Part shown: piece by piece, positions 1 to 12,649 of the stretch
How the letters are laid out: each line of letters opens with the position of its first letter
Numbering within the stretch: position 1 is the stretch's first letter
NCBI GenBank assembly: GCA_034440575.1
Contig: JAOTOL010001246.1
Coordinates: forward strand, 356,001-420,000
Reading direction: 5' to 3'
Origin: Imbricaverruca yamaguchii
Lineage: Eukaryota > Arthropoda > Thecostraca > Neoverrucidae
DNA length: 64,000 nucleotides
Notes under the pieces: generated by a model
Databases searched by the model: none
What the model was told of the DNA's origin: nothing
What the model saw: only the letters and a program-made list of their open reading frames with translations
Position numbers and translations under genes: made by a program

Positions 1-671
1 TCACTTGTCGTCCGCCCCGGCATCCTCGCCTCCTCAGCCGTCGCCGGCGTCCGACCGGGATCGATTCGGCGGGGCGGACCAGGCCAGGGGGCGGCTCGGC
101 ACTGTTGTCTTTAGCGCCGGCCGTGGCCGGGCACGGCTGGCCGGGGTCGGTCCGGACCTCCGGACACGCAGACATCTGCGGCGGCTGTTCTAGGGGGCGG
201 GGTTGACTAGGGTAGAGAGTTGCGAAACGATTGATGCTGGTATGGATGCGCGTTTCCGACTGGTGGCTGTTCTGCGGCGGTGGACATGGCGATAGTTCTG
301 TTTGTTTTGCCGTTTTCTCATAGGCTTGCATTGATTATGAAATTTTGATGGCAGGGCCGGGAACTTGGCTTAATTGCGAATCTTGCCTCACGCTTCAGAG
401 AGTTCTCTTGGGTAATGTGGCTCGCCCTCGCACATTAGAAGCATCAGTATCCGTTGAGGAATTCAAACTTAATATTGCGGTTTTTCAGATGATTAAGGCA
501 CTCACAGTTTTTGGCGGCGTCACACATTCACGGTTCGATGTTCAGGATGCACGTAATCACACTATGACAAAACAATGTTGTCTTGTTCCGGAGAAATCTA
601 TCAAAGAGTATGGAACGGCCGGGGGTCGCTGTCAAGCGCCCGCCACCGGCCGCGCGTCAGGACCTTTGACC
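1..671. other. GC-rich left edge, no gene recognised
   Basis: The first ~200 bases are GC- and CpG-rich, then composition falls to the window average. Short open frames exist (5-193 and 345-686, plus strand) but show no motif, no repeat of family signature and no splice context that I can defend. It could be the end of a CpG-rich exon or promoter lying to the left, but nothing here proves it. Confidence 0.3.
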
Positions 672-1876
672 TTTGACTTTGAGTAAGACCTTTGACAAGG
701 TACCACATAAACGGTTAATGATACAGCTTCAGTCCCATGGTATGGCAGGTAGCATCTTAAAATAGATAGAGTTGTGGATTTCAGATAGACAGCAAAGAGT
801 GATGCTAAATGGTACAGTCATCATGGCAAAATGTTCTTAGTGGAGTCCCACATGGGTCAGTACTGGGGTCACTACTGCTCATTATATTTGTAAATAACAT
901 TGAAAGTGGCCTAAGCAGTAAAGTTTTGAAATTTGCGGATGATTTGAAGGTCTTTAGGGCAATAACAGATCTAGATGAGCATATCTCGCTGCAAAAAGAC
1001 TTAGACGAACTTGTGAAGTGGTCCGAAGAATGGCAAATTAAATTAAATTTTTATAAGTGTAAAATCATGCATGTAGGTAAGCAGCATATGAAGGCTCCAT
1101 ACTTGATGGGTGGCCAAGTGCTATCAGTAACTCAAGAGGAGAAGGATTTAGGTGTTATTCTAAGCACAAAATTGGGGGCATCAGAACAGACCAAGGAAGC
1201 CAGGAAGAAGGCACTGAGAATGCTCAGGGCAATAAATAAGAATGTTTCATACAGAAGTGAGGAAGTCATCAGGAAGCTTTACTGTGCATATGTCAGGCCA
1301 CATTTGGAATACTGCATCCAAGCTTGGTCTCCTAGCTATGCAAAAGATTGCTGGCTTTTAGAGAGAGTACAAAAGAGGGCTACAAAAATGGTTAATGGCA
1401 TAAGCAACCTGGCATATGAGGAAAGATTGAAGAAATTGAATATGTTTTCACTTAGATATAGAAGGCTGAGAGGAGATCTCATCGAGGTCTTTATATTTGT
1501 CCATGGTCTGGAGAGGGGATATCTTGGGGAAATATTTGAATTGAACAGAAATGATGCAATTAGAGGTCATAAATTCAACATTAAAGTTAACCACAGCAGA
1601 ACAAGGTTAAGGCAAACTTTCTTCACCAACAGGGTAGTGGAACACTGGAACCAGCTGCCAGAAAACATTGTCAGTAGCAGCACATTGAACATCTTTAAAA
1701 ACAGTATAGACAATCATTATAAGAATAGAGGGCTTGCTTTTCAGTATTACAGGGAGGGCTGATTGACAGATTTGGTGGGCAACTGGTTCAGTGTACAGAG
1801 TGCAACCAAGAAGGGCCCTTGTGGCTCATAGTTGCACAATATTTTATGTCTTTATGTCTTTATGTCTTGTATGTAT
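672..1876 (+). mobile_element. CR1-like LINE, 5'-truncated copy
   Basis: The sequence from about 672 matches, nearly base for base, the reverse transcriptase half and 3' UTR of the longer copies at 13650-16197 (plus) and 28577-29700 (minus). It starts inside the RT domain at the equivalent of the SKAFDKVPHKR motif, which is the usual 5' truncation of target-primed reverse transcription. The 3' end is a short run of the octamer TTTATGTC, the kind of 8-bp terminal repeat seen in CR1/L2-type LINEs. Here the TTAA-type element found inside the 11-16 kb copy is absent (TTTAAAAACAG near 1693), so this copy supplies the empty target site. No clear target duplication was found. Confidence 0.88.
809..1762 (+). 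pseudogene. CR1-like reverse transcriptase, C-terminal part (317 codons, open)
   Basis: The open frame holds the RT palm block GVPHGSVLGSLLLI (normally PQG; here PHG), then FADD at residues 42-45, the catalytic aspartates of the polymerase. The thumb/connection region that follows is typical of CR1/L2-like proteins: VRPHLEYCIQAWSP, the RVQKRATKM helix, YEERLKKLN, RGDLIEVF and VVEHWNQLPENIV. The N-terminal endonuclease and fingers are missing because the copy is 5'-truncated, so the protein cannot be functional even though the frame has no stop. The uninterrupted frame indicates a rather young copy. The annotated start is only the first in-frame ATG. Confidence 0.85.
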
Positions 1877-2215
1877 GTGCGAAGTGTCACTTGTTGACCT
1901 CAGATTTGAACTTTGACTTTCTTTTCACATTAAGGTCATACTTCCTCGCTTTCGGTTCAATGTTTCCATGGCTATCGATTGGTGCAAGTTTCATTCGACT
2001 GTGCCAACTACTTGTCAAAACAGCAGGGGAAAAAATAAGCGAATTGTGTTTCACTTGAGATTGAAGCGACCTGAGGTCCTTCCGGCCCTACGGTCGAGCA
2101 GTGCAGCGAGCGGGTATTGTCACTGACGTCAGAACACAGCCTGCTACCGAGCAAGGCGAAGGAAAGGGAAAAGTACTCCTCTGAAATTGAATCATAAGTA
2201 GAAAGGTTGTGTGGA
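1877..2215. other. Unassigned sequence between LINE and hAT-like MITE
   Basis: No coding or structural signal beyond short random frames. The sequence around 1905-1925 (TTTGAACTTTGACTTTC) resembles the flank at 662-681 (CTTTGACCTTTGACTTTG) and might be a decayed target duplication of the LINE, but I cannot show it. Confidence 0.3.
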
Positions 2216-2223
2216 CTCCTACG

Positions 2224-3059
2224 CAGGGGTGTTGATTTTTTTTTAAACATTGGGGGGGGGGGGGGGGGGGGCGAAGTGTACTGGAACCCTGACACCCAAC
2301 CAAAAACTCATCGGATTTCGCCCGCTATATATTCAGTCCTCCATAATTCTGATTTGTATTTGACGATGTGTATGTTTATGTTTATTCTGCATCCTCGCCA
2401 CCGGGAAAGATCGTCCGGTAACAGGTGAAGTCACAGAAGCAAAAGAGCAGTGCACCATGTGATGGGTGGGCTGCTGAAGATAATTATGGTCTCTAAATCC
2501 ACAATCTCAATGATAACTGTGATTGTTATTCACTGGACTGAATTGTATGCAAGTTTCACAATAACTGGAAATTGATAATGAAATTAATTGTGTTCAAGTT
2601 CCATATGCACGTGGTTTTGTCATTGGTGGTTTGTACAAACGTCAGTATGACAATCCAGTTGTTGCTTAATGGCTTGGCACCTTTTTAAGGACAGTCTTGT
2701 TTAAAATGCATCATCATCTGCCAATCTCAACATTTTATGGTACAAGTTTTACTTCCGCAGTGAAGGGAAATCCAGTTATTTCGTTGTTTTTTTGCACGCA
2801 ATTTTCAATTTTGCAGCAGAAGGTGGAGAGCCAGTCCACTGTCTAAACCTAATCTGTTTCTTTGGAGTAGAAAATATACTGGTTAACATCAATTAAGTTT
2901 TCTATGTAGCATGGTGTTTTTCTTTTTTCCCTTTAGCTTTCTTATCAGCGTGAAAACAACATAGGTTATTGGGGGACCCAAATCAACATGGGGGGAGGTC
3001 GCAAGATGGACATTGGTGAGGTCATTATCGTCGCAAAAGGATACAAATCGACACCCCTG
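2224..3059 (+). mobile_element. Non-autonomous hAT-like element (MITE), copy 1, with 8-bp TSD
   Basis: The element begins CAGGGGTGTTGATTT and ends AAATCGACACCCCTG, so the termini are inverted repeats. It is flanked by CTCCTACG (2216-2223) and ATCCTACG (3060-3067), an 8-bp target duplication with one mismatch. An 8-bp duplication and CAGGG-type ends are the hallmark of hAT elements. It is 836 bp long, has a poly-G run just inside the left end (about 2252-2270), and carries no transposase, so it must be mobilised in trans. A second complete copy lies inverted at 36437-37263, and left halves occur at 18678 and 21143. Confidence 0.88.
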
Positions 3060-3067
3060 ATCCTACG

Positions 3068-4687
3068 TAAGTGCAAACATTGCTCGTGAATGTAAACATT
3101 GCTCATGCTCTGAGGCAACACATTGATATTTGCATTGAAAAATCGAGTACCTGTTTTAGGTAAATTGTGACCAATCGTGTTCTCAAGAAGCTAAGTCTTC
3201 TATACAAAAGCTTCCTAACATGATCTGAAAAAAAATATAATGGCTTTGTAAAGTTGTCAATTGCTTCACCTACGAGCGGCGAAGAGGAATTACTGAACTT
3301 GTGGCGAAACTTTCGCTTATATTCTAAGCTTGATCCCACGGCCAATAACTCTAAAATCGCCATCCTGCATGAAGATCTATGCAAATTAAGGAATGCCGCA
3401 GGATTGAAGCAGACCACGATATCCAGCCCAGGCTGTAGCAAAAGCATGAAACGAAGGCATATAAACTGAACAAGAGTTCTTACTCCCATCCTCAGACAAC
3501 CAGATTAGGAACTTCGTATGAATGAAAATATTGTGATTTGTCGCTCACATCAAAGCTAAACTTTGGCGATTTTAGGTAGGAATGATACCATACGTAGCCA
3601 TACCATACCAAGGTAGTGATGTGGTGGACTTGGCGGGCTTCGCAGTTCCCAGCAATGCATCAATATCTGCATACTGCATTGACTTACTTCAAAGTTGAAT
3701 GGTTTGCTTCAGCTTGAGTCAGGTTGATAATATTCTTTATTACGAGAGATGAAGTTCCTGAGTGGTTGTAATAAACACCCAACTTCAGCCTCCCATCTGT
3801 GGCATTCGCGCAATTGGCGCAAACCCATTTGGCGCAAACCGGCTGAGGTTTACCCTACGCCGTGCTGAGTGCTACACTAGCACGCCTTTGATGACTGTTT
3901 GCGAAACTGGGACGTGGGAGCCGGGAGGAGGAGGGAAAGCCGACTCTCCAATTTTTGATAAAAAAGTTACATTATTTCACAATAGGTTGGTCACCATCAT
4001 TTCACAAGTATGTCTTATCAGAAATCACACGACACAAAATCTGTTCCTATTTGTAAAGGAAGGTATCGGGAGTGTGAAATGGCTCAATTTGAAAGCTACC
4101 TAGAAGCTACCTACGTAAGTGATTTGGCGCAGCATCCTGTAGGCGACGCACCAAATATTATGACACATCAGTGGGTGTCATTCAGGACTTCGTGGCCTTC
4201 TGGTCGGTGACATTACTTGTTCAGGCTGCAACTTTTAGCAATCAGAGTAATTGCTTGCGTATGGGTAGCGAAAATTAACGAGAAAAATGGCAATGGAAAA
4301 TGGCAAGGCCGCAGCCGACAAGTTCGTATATTTACACGAGCGCAGTGAATGCTATTTTTACACATACCACCATGCACGTTAGTCGGCTCTAGGGGAGGGG
4401 AAGGGTAACCGGTTCGGTCCCTCCCTCCGTTTTGGAAAGGGTCTAGTTTTTCCCCTCCAGGCTTAGGGATTATGCACTCTGTATTGCTTCATGGAAAGCA
4501 TTGATTATCTCCCATTTCTTAATCTCTGGTATCCAAAAACTTTCTTTTTCATTGACTGTTCGTTATTGAAGTATGCCTACTGACCACGTCGATAATATTA
4601 CATTTTATATTATTTAAAACCAAATAGTTAAAGCTTTGCTTCATAGGCTGTATACATTTTGCGCGTTGAATAGGGCCTCGCATCGGC
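3068..4687. other. No gene recognised
   Basis: Mixed composition. Small features only: a CATACCATACC-type short repeat near 3590-3610, a repeated TTGGCGCAAACC pair at 3806-3840, and a purine-rich stretch around 4391-4450. Open frames at 3103-3489 (minus) and 3762-4103 (plus) show no recognisable domain. Confidence 0.3.
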
Positions 4688-5710
4688 AGTAGCGAGGAGG
4701 TAGTGACGGCGGTGGCAAGAAAGGTAGTGACGGCAGTGGTGAGACGGGTAGTGATGGCAGTGGCGGAAGAGGTAGTGACGGCAGTGGTGAGACAGGTAGT
4801 GACGGCAGTGGCGGGAGAGGTAGTGACGGCAGTGGCGGGAGAGGTAGTGATGGCAGTGGTGAGACGGGTAGTGATGGCAGTGGCGGAAGAGGTAGTGACG
4901 GCAGTGGTGAGACAGGTAGTGATGGCAGTGGCGGGAGAGGTAGTGACGGCAGTGGCGGGAGAGGTAGTGACGGCAGTGGTGAGACAGGTAGTGACGGCAG
5001 TGGCGGGAGAGGTAGTGACGGCAGTGGCGGGAGAGGTAGTGACGGCAGTGGCGGGAGAGGTAGTGACGGCAGTGGCGGGAGAGGTAGTGATGGCAGTGGC
5101 GGGAGAGGTAGTGACGGCAGTGGCGGGAGAGGTAGTGACGGCAGTGGTGAGACAGGTAGTGACGGCAGTGGCGGGAGAGGTAGTGACGGCAGTGGTGAGG
5201 CAGGTAGTGACGGCAGTGGCAGGAAGGTAGTGACGGCAGCGGTGGGAGAGGTAGTGACGGCAGTGGTGAGACAGGTAGTGACGGAAGTGGTGAGACAGGT
5301 AGTGACGGCAGTGGTGAGACAGGTAGTGACGGCAGTGGCGGGAGAGGTAGTGATGGCAGTGGTGGGAGAGGTAGTGACGGCAGTGGTGAGACAGGTAGTG
5401 ACGGCAGTGGTGAGACAGGTAGTGACGGCAGTGGCGGGAGAGGTAGTGACGGCAGTGGTGAGACAGGTAGTGACGGCAGTGGTGAGACAGGTAGTGACGG
5501 CAGTGGCGGGATAGGTAGTGACGGCAGTGGTGAGACAGGTAGTGACGTCAGTGGCAGGAAGGTAGTGACGGCAGCGGTGGGAGAGGTAGTGACGGTAGTG
5601 GTGAGACAGGTAGTGACGGCAGTGGCAGGAAGGTAGTGACGGCAGCGGTGGGAGAGGTAGTGACGGCAGTGGTGAGACAGGTAGTGACGGCAGTGGTGGG
5701 AGAGGTTGTG
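4688..5710. repeat. 24-bp minisatellite, roughly 43 units
   Basis: The unit is GTAGTGACGGCAGTGG followed by either CGGGAGAG or TGAGACAG, giving two main 24-bp variants plus a rarer 23-bp variant with CAGGAAG. Because 24 is a multiple of three, the array stays open in several frames on both strands; the 373-codon minus-strand frame (4641-5762, SLPLPPLP-type repeats) is a by-product, not a gene. The two unit types alternate in runs, and a block of several units (about 4730-4870 and 4850-4980) is itself repeated, so the array has higher-order structure. The 3' end decays into related sequence up to about 5780. Confidence 0.95.
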
Positions 5711-5779
5711 GCGAGAGTGGTGGCGACAGTGGGTGCGGGGGCAGTGATAACACAGACGTCACAGTATGAGGTGGTGACG

Positions 5780-7430
5780 GTACGGTGGTGGCAAAGGTTG
5801 CGCCATTGTTGCCAGCGAGGGCGGAAATAATTGAGCATCACCGGCTGGCGGAAGTTGATGCCGATGAATCCGATGAGGGCACGGGCACAAGTAGTGGAAA
5901 ACCGCCGAGCGCGGGTGATGAAAGCGAGATGGTCAGGCTGGCTGTTTCACTTCCGGTGCAGTTGATCCAAGCGAGCCGCCGAGGTCAGGCGTCACCATGG
6001 TAGCCTCAAGAGAGGTCAACTCGTGTGGCAGCTGGCCGAACCCTACCCACGATTGTGACACGACCACGACTGGTGGTCTGCCTGTTGTGTTGGGTCCATC
6101 ATGGGCGAGTAGTGTCTGACGATGGACTCTGTAGACGGCGCAACTTACCGGGACTCATGGTACATCACTAGCTTAGCCATGTAATCACCCAGCGTTCGAT
6201 CATCTGCTGTGTCCTCACTCGTACACCCACATCATTTTTGACAGTCCCATCTGCCATCATGACTCGTGCATCTTAGCTATGTCCATTTTTCCAAAGATGA
6301 GAAAATTCGCAGCCTCAACAGGCTTTTCTCATTATTGAAGAATTTTTAAGTTCATCGGAACCAGCATTTTACAATTTATATTTTTTCTTAGCGGACACAC
6401 AAAGAATATAAATGTAAGTTTTTATAGTTTGGGCTATGTTAGTATCTCGATAACTAATGAACATTCCTGCACCTTTTATGAAACGTATCGACCGCATAGG
6501 TGGATTACGATAAAAATTAAGTCAGGTACGGTCCATAGTTTGAAGTTATATTCATTGTCAAACTACGTATGTTGGCTTTTCTCAACCTGATAGGCATTGG
6601 TGTAACTTGCACTTGTGACCCACTATGTAACAACAACTTACATTTAACAAAGTTCACAGAGAAGCGTGCATGACAAGGTAATTATACATGGGCTGTACGA
6701 TCACCCGGTGTCTTGATAATCACGTAAGGTGGGGACTGACATGAATTCGCTAGTCACGTTCCAAATTTGCATAGGTACGGAACATTGGGCACACTTTTTG
6801 GTCAGCATTGTCATTTGACGCCTTGTACATATGGAACTACAACTTGTATGCACGTCAATGTATGCAATGTATGTAAAATATATGTTTGCTAAATCTATGT
6901 ATATATTCATGTGCCAAGCAAGATGTGAGAGGCAAGTGAACTACAACATCACAGTTTTTATTCACTTCTCCGCTACTCAATCAACAACATGTCGAGCTTT
7001 TTCACATACCATCGTGACACAGTCTTAATATGGACTATGTCCTAGGCACATAAAACGCTCTATGCAGTCGCTTATATGATGTGATTCTTTCTTGTTTATT
7101 GCTTTAAATTTCATGAAAGAAAGTGTTGTAATGCTTGCCTTGCGGTTGGAAGCTTGCTTCCTCCAATGATTGGCAAAGGTTGGTCAATTAAGCAAAAGTC
7201 AGTCCATGAACGTGAACCCATTGGCGTTGATGGCTACCTTAACATTTCGGGTTCATGTTGTTTTTCCCAATGTTTACCACTGATTGCAGTCACCTACCTT
7301 GTCTTCATTGCTGGTAGATTTAGTTGTCAGATGGGATGCATCACCTCGAATCCTTCACAGGGCCATGGGCGCAGCCTGGATTTTCTTATGGGGGACTGAC
7401 CCTCCCCCTCCAAAAAAAAGAAGCTACAAC
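5780..7430. other. No gene recognised
   Basis: GC-moderate up to about 6150, AT-rich afterwards. Nothing resembling a domain, RNA gene or complete repeat element was recognised on either strand. Confidence 0.3.
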
Positions 7431-7439
7431 GTGTACGCA

Positions 7440-7600
7440 TATACACCAAATGGCACCAAATATACATATGCGAACCCTGCACCAAACATGCATATATAAG
7501 CCCGACACCAAATATACATCTACAAGTCCGGCACTGAATATGAATGTAAAAGACCGCCACAAAGACACATATACAAGCCTGGCATCAAATAATGTGTGCA
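7440..7600. repeat. Degenerate ~30-bp tandem repeat
   Basis: Five to six imperfect units of the form GCACCAAATATACATATACAAG plus a short CCGG/CCTG spacer follow each other from about 7440 to 7600. Units differ at several positions and lengths vary by one to three bases, so the array is old. It makes overlapping short frames on both strands that are not genes. Confidence 0.7.
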
Positions 7601-9434
7601 CTGTCACTTGTCGTGACGAGCACGGATGTTACTGAGGATAGTTAAAATAAAAGCATCGAATAGCCCAATACACCGGCTTGTGGTGGCAACCTGTCACTAA
7701 CGTGGGATGATCTTTCTGCGACAATAGCCGAGTGGTGATAAATGGTGTCTTAAAGAACACACGGTGCCTTTATATTAGCGGATGGGATGTATCGTGTCGT
7801 CAGCTAAATAAGTATGCTATAAATTTGATACGCTACAGACAACATAAAGATATTCTTTGGGATCGACTCTCGCGGTGTAAAGGTAAGTTGATCCCCTATT
7901 ATGCTGAAATTTTCCCAAGATAATCTCTGTATCTTTAGAGGTATCACTTTTGCATGGCGCATCCAATCAATTTTAATGAGCGCACTTTGTGTCAGAAAAT
8001 GGACGTCCAATTTATTAAATTCCTTCTTTCCCATGCGACTTGTTGGAAGACCGTTCGGAATGCCCTCACCATGCGCCTTGTTTATACCTCACTGTGTACC
8101 GGACTGTTCCCAGAACATGGATTGAAAATAAACCTTCTTAAGAAGATATTCTTTTGTATTCGTAGATATTGATAGCAATATTGCGACGGTTACAAAACAA
8201 TCGTCAAAACGTACACGTCAAAACAAAACCCATTAGTCATCCTCAACATAAGAAAACAATCAAAGCACGATAATCAATATTTGCTTCATCTAGTAATCTA
8301 TCATCTAAAGTGCTGTACGATGTGAAACGTGAACACCGACACATGGGTCGTTCCCGGTAACCACACTAATCGCAAACATCATTGGCCTTCCAGACAACAA
8401 CTAGCAATTACTTAGTATTACCCGCTTAATATTTCGCTACCTGTCAGACTGGATTGCCCTCACTATACATTAATTAATAGAATCAACATATCGGGATGCC
8501 ATACTGCCAATGCTGTCAAAAATGTACATACAATGCACTGAACCAGCTATCTAATCATTTAAGTCTCTTAATATCTTAATTTAAAAGCTTGCCTTATCCC
8601 ACAAGCTATTTAGCAAAGCTAGGCAAGCCGTCGCCTAGTTATCCCATATATCTGAATAACTTCGCTGCTGGAGTTTTCCTGAAAGCAAGCCGAACAACAC
8701 CTATTTTGCATTTGAAATAATCATCCACGTTTGCATTCATAATCGTAGATGGTTACCTCCTTCTTGCTTGTATTTAATCAACGTTAATCAATTTGCATTC
8801 CGAAATTGATGTTAGTTTTTTGGGCCTGCGTGTACTTCGACAAAAACAATGATTATGCAGCGCTCACAGGATCTAAGCATCATCGCTTGGTGGTAGATGC
8901 TACGGCGCTGAGTATATAAACTCAATGCGGGTCGCTTTCAGGCATCTGAATATGTTTTCAAAGAGTTGTTCTCGCGTCTCTGCTAGCTCTTTCATGCCAC
9001 GTTTCGTGTTATCTCACGGAACAGCCTCAGGAAATGCTGGCGGGTATGGAGTACATTTCGCGCCATCAGAATCCCCAAACTTGGCTGGCCTACTTCAGAT
9101 GCTGCTTTCTCCTTTGAGCCTGGGTCACTCGTCACCCTTCGAAGGGGTACTTACGACCACCACCTGCAATTCTGCTGCCACTGAGGGAGAATCAGCACTA
9201 GGGATGGCCTCAGTACACTTTGTTCGAGATGGTGGTGCTAAAATAACCACCTTCTCGGGTAAACGGTGTTAGTTAGAGGTGATCCTGCCTGCGTCGGTTC
9301 AGGGTGTACAGTTAATGTGGTAAATACTAAGAATTTGGATCGAAGCCCGGGACGGGCCAGTTTGATGTGACCAAGCCCGGCTCGAGCCCGGTCAAAATGA
9401 ACTGAGGTCCAGTCAATAGACCAGTTCTTTAATA
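7601..9434. other. No gene recognised
   Basis: AT-rich. The frame at 8925-9272 (plus, 115 codons) is the longest, begins just after a short TATATAAA stretch at 8914-8921, and shows no family motif. I treat it as chance. Confidence 0.3.
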
Positions 9435-10659
9435 CATGTTTTCATGGGTGTAACCACGGATTCGAAATGGGGGGGGGGGGACAAATCCGGGACACGGTAA
9501 GTTTGAACAGGATTGAGGGACCTAGCCCCATCTTCCCTCCCCTCCCCCTCCCCCGAAAAAAAAACTCCTTGGATTTCAACGACATCTTTTCCAATGCAAA
9601 TTTTCAGACACTTGAATTCAATGCTAAATGTAGTTCAATTTTTCTGATTTACCAATGTTAAAAATGAAATTTTGGGGGCCAAATGTTTCACGAAAATTAG
9701 CATATTTCACTACTTACTGCTATCTATGAACGTCTAGTTTTATGTTGTATGTGCTAGACACGATTTCACGATCACCATAGAGCAATGTTGTAAGTATGTT
9801 AAACCTTGCCCTCTTGTAGGAGGAAAAACATAAAATATTGGACGATAGTTGTATGGTAGCAGATATGAACATGCAATTTCCTTTCCCGTGCATTCCTGCT
9901 TTATGGGGGCACATTTCGATGCAATGACAACCAGAGAGGTTAAAGGGTCTGGAACTGAGGGCATGTACACCCCCCCCCCACACGTGAATGGTGGCGTCCC
10001 TCAGGCCGGGAAAATGCGTCCCTCTGAAAAGGGTCCTGTGTATCCGCTCCTATGCAATACACGCGTACCTACCAAATTTTTTTCCGCCTGAGTAGCCTCT
10101 ATGAAATAAAAAGGCACCCCCTTGGAAGGAAAGGCGCCCATTGAGAAAAGGCTGAGTGCAATCCGCCCCCTCGAATTTTGCAGCCAGAGGCGCCCCTTCA
10201 GGTGCTTCCACAGTGGCGCCGCTCCAAATAAATGGCGCCCCTCCAGACAGGTGCCCACATGACAATTCCTTGATCTACCCCTGATTACAACATTGCTCTC
10301 TCGCAGTTATGAACTCGGGCTAGTTATAAAATAGTGCGCATTAACGTTTGGCTTCTCTTGCAAACTGAACTACTTCCATTGAACCATCAAGAGAAAAACG
10401 GACAAACTGAAAAAGTTATATATTTTATATGTCTGGAACAGCAAAGTGGCAGCGTAAGGTAAAAACCAGCGATGAGAGCACCGTCCGAGCAGGTTATGGC
10501 GGATTTCTTGGGGAGCCCCTAGTCATATAGGATGCGAGTGCTTGCTATCACAAGGACTGCAAACAAAAATAGATCCGACCCTCCTGTTCCTATAACACTC
10601 AATCATTGTAAACACGTCGGACCTTCGACACCTTTTGAAATTATTTCAATATCTCAACA

Positions 10660-11104
10660 TTCTGATGCCGTACGGCAAACCACGTCGAATGACACCCACA
10701 TAATGAAAATTGAAGCTATAGCCACGAAACGCAAGGACTCTGGAGTAACATTTCAACCCGGGACATGTCCGATCAAGCCTCAAGGTGAAAGATTGGTTTA
10801 ATTTTGAGTTTCCCACTGGTTATCCCTTGATATCAAACATAGGTAGCTATGTGAGAAAACGAAGAAACTTGGGGCAACCGAAGAAATGAGTTGGACTTTT
10901 GGCTTTGAAAATTAATGTGATTTCTGAACAATTTGACAGAATACGACATGGCACGTCGAATGACTCCACTTGATGAACATTGAAGACATGGCGACGAGGC
11001 GCCAGGACTTCGAACCATTTAAGCTAACCTTCGGTCCTGTGGTTTGATATTGACATGTCCCGGTTTGAAATGTTACTTGATGTGCACCACGGGCTTTGTG
11101 TATT
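10660..11104 (+). repeat. ~250-270-bp monomers, left part of array
   Basis: Two monomers are recognised by their shared anchor CACGTCGAATGAC at 10681 and 10952. Each then carries an AAATTGAAGC-like block, a GGCGACGAAACGCGAGGAC-like block, a TTGACATGTCCCGGTTTGAAATGTT-like block and a TTGATACCA..GGTAGGT block. Spacing is 271 bases. The array is split by the LINE and resumes at about 16205. Confidence 0.75.
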
Positions 11105-11169
11105 ATTGCTTTGCAGGTGGTAGGAGCGGGAGGAAGCCTAGTCGAACGGCCCAGCGGGCAGGCATATTA

Positions 11170-11725
11170 ACATCGAATAGGTTCCAGGCATTGGAGGACT
11201 GCCCCCAGGATAGTAGTAGTTAGGAGTCAATGTTGGTCGTAGGCGACTGTCGTATGCGACATTTAGATCGGGTATTCTGTAAAGGTAGGAGGGACAGGAG
11301 GTGAATCACCAGGCCTGGTGCCAAGGTGAAGAATCTGGTACCAGTGGTGGCACAGGTCACCAATGATCACCAGTTTAGTACAGTTATAGTGCACGTGGGG
11401 GTAAATAACATAGGTCCTGCTAGGAGTGAGGAGCTTCTGCGGGACTACAGGGCCCTTCTGGCCACCTTGAAGGTTACCCTTCAATAGAGTCATTGTAACA
11501 GCAATTTTGCCTAGGGCTAGAGCCTCCCCTGAGTGGAGCTCTAGGGAACTGGCAGCCAACGCCAGGGTAGGTAAGCTCTGCCATGAGCTAGGTTTCATCT
11601 TTGTAGACGAGTGGTGCAGGTTTTATGCATCGTGGGACCTCTATCAGAGGGACGGCCTGCACTTCTCTGAGAAGGGGGTTCATGTCTTAGGCAAAGTGTA
11701 TGAGCATGTCCTTCAGGGAAACTAG
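11170..11725 (+). pseudogene. CR1-like LINE ORF1 remnant (SGNH esterase domain)
   Basis: Across several frames one can read the blocks of an SGNH/GDSL hydrolase: a degenerate GDS block (VVGDCRMRHL, Ser replaced by Cys here), the G-x-N block HVGVNNIG and the final D-x-x-H block DGLHFSEKG near 11650. The equivalent of the intact GDS block is seen in the minus-strand copy at about 32100. Esterase domains of this type are known in ORF1 proteins of CR1 and L2 LINEs and may bind lipid or membranes. Stops and frame changes, and the lost nucleophile, make this copy inactive. Confidence 0.75.
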
Positions 11726-11733
11726 GAAATGGG

Positions 11734-12625
11734 GTGGGGAGGGACGAAATTGCATTGCCAACTCAGGAATATTCCAATAGTATCAGCCAAGGCAATAGAA
11801 CCTCAAAGTCAGCAAATAGGGACAGCAGTAATTCAAGGAGACAGAGTGATAGTTCATCTAGTGATAAAAGAACTCCTCAGTATGAAAAAGCCAACGGTGG
11901 TTATGAAGCATTTGTTAAGTGTATGATGTTTAATGCTCAGAGTATCCGATCAAAATTTGATGGGTTCAAGTGGTATGTTGCTGAGGAGGAACCAGATTTT
12001 GTTTGCATTACGGAGGCATGGGTCAGTGAAGGGTATTTTGGAGATAACTTGCAGGACTATGAGATCCAGGGATACGACATGTTTTCGTGCAATAGGGGTC
12101 CAGCAATGAAAGGGGGTGGTGTAATGCTCTATATGAATAGCTTATTCAGTTCTCAAAAAGCAGCAGGTGGGGATAAAAATGTGTCTGTGGAGTCCATTTG
12201 GCTTGATGTCACTGTGGGAAAAGGCAACAGCAATACTCTGAGGATAGGAGCTTTCTACCGATCAGGAACCCTGCCACATTCTCAGCATGTGGAGCTTGAC
12301 AATGTGATTTGTGAGGAAATCAGTAGAAACTTTAAGAGGAAGTGCCTTATTCTTGGTGACTTTAATCTACAAGGATACACCAGCATCTGAAAATGCTGGT
12401 GTTGGTTCCCACCATGCAAAATGTTTAGGAAATGCCTTGAAGAGGACCTGTTCTTACACCAGTTTGTATCGGAACCTACCAGGCATGGCTCATTCTTGGA
12501 CCTTGTATTCTCGGATTTAAGTAACTTGGTTCAAGACTTGACTGTAGGAGAATCTCTGGGAAGAAGTGACCATAACATAGATTCAAGGCACATGTGGGGG
12601 AAATTATTAAGGATGATTTGGTAAA
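11734..12625 (+). pseudogene. CR1-like LINE ORF2, apurinic-like endonuclease part
   Basis: The first 218-codon frame contains the N-terminal endonuclease blocks: FNAQSIRSKFDG (Asn of the first motif), DFVCITEAWV (the catalytic Glu), RGPAMKGGGVMLYM, and RKCLILGDFNLQ (the D-x-N motif). A frameshift near 12375 moves the rest (LHQFVSEPTRHGSFLDLVFSD, SDHN) into another frame; SDHN is the C-terminal catalytic Asp-His block of APE-type endonucleases. The enzyme would nick the target for target-primed reverse transcription. Broken here. Confidence 0.85.
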
Positions 12626-12649
12626 GGTTCCAAATTTCAACAGAGCAGA

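Noticed and set aside
345..686. 113-codon frame at the left edge
   Set aside because: No recognisable domain; it ends in the TTTGACC-rich flank of the LINE.
4641..5762. 373-codon minus-strand frame rich in SLPLPPLP
   Set aside because: It lies wholly in the 24-bp minisatellite, whose period keeps frames open; composition explains it.
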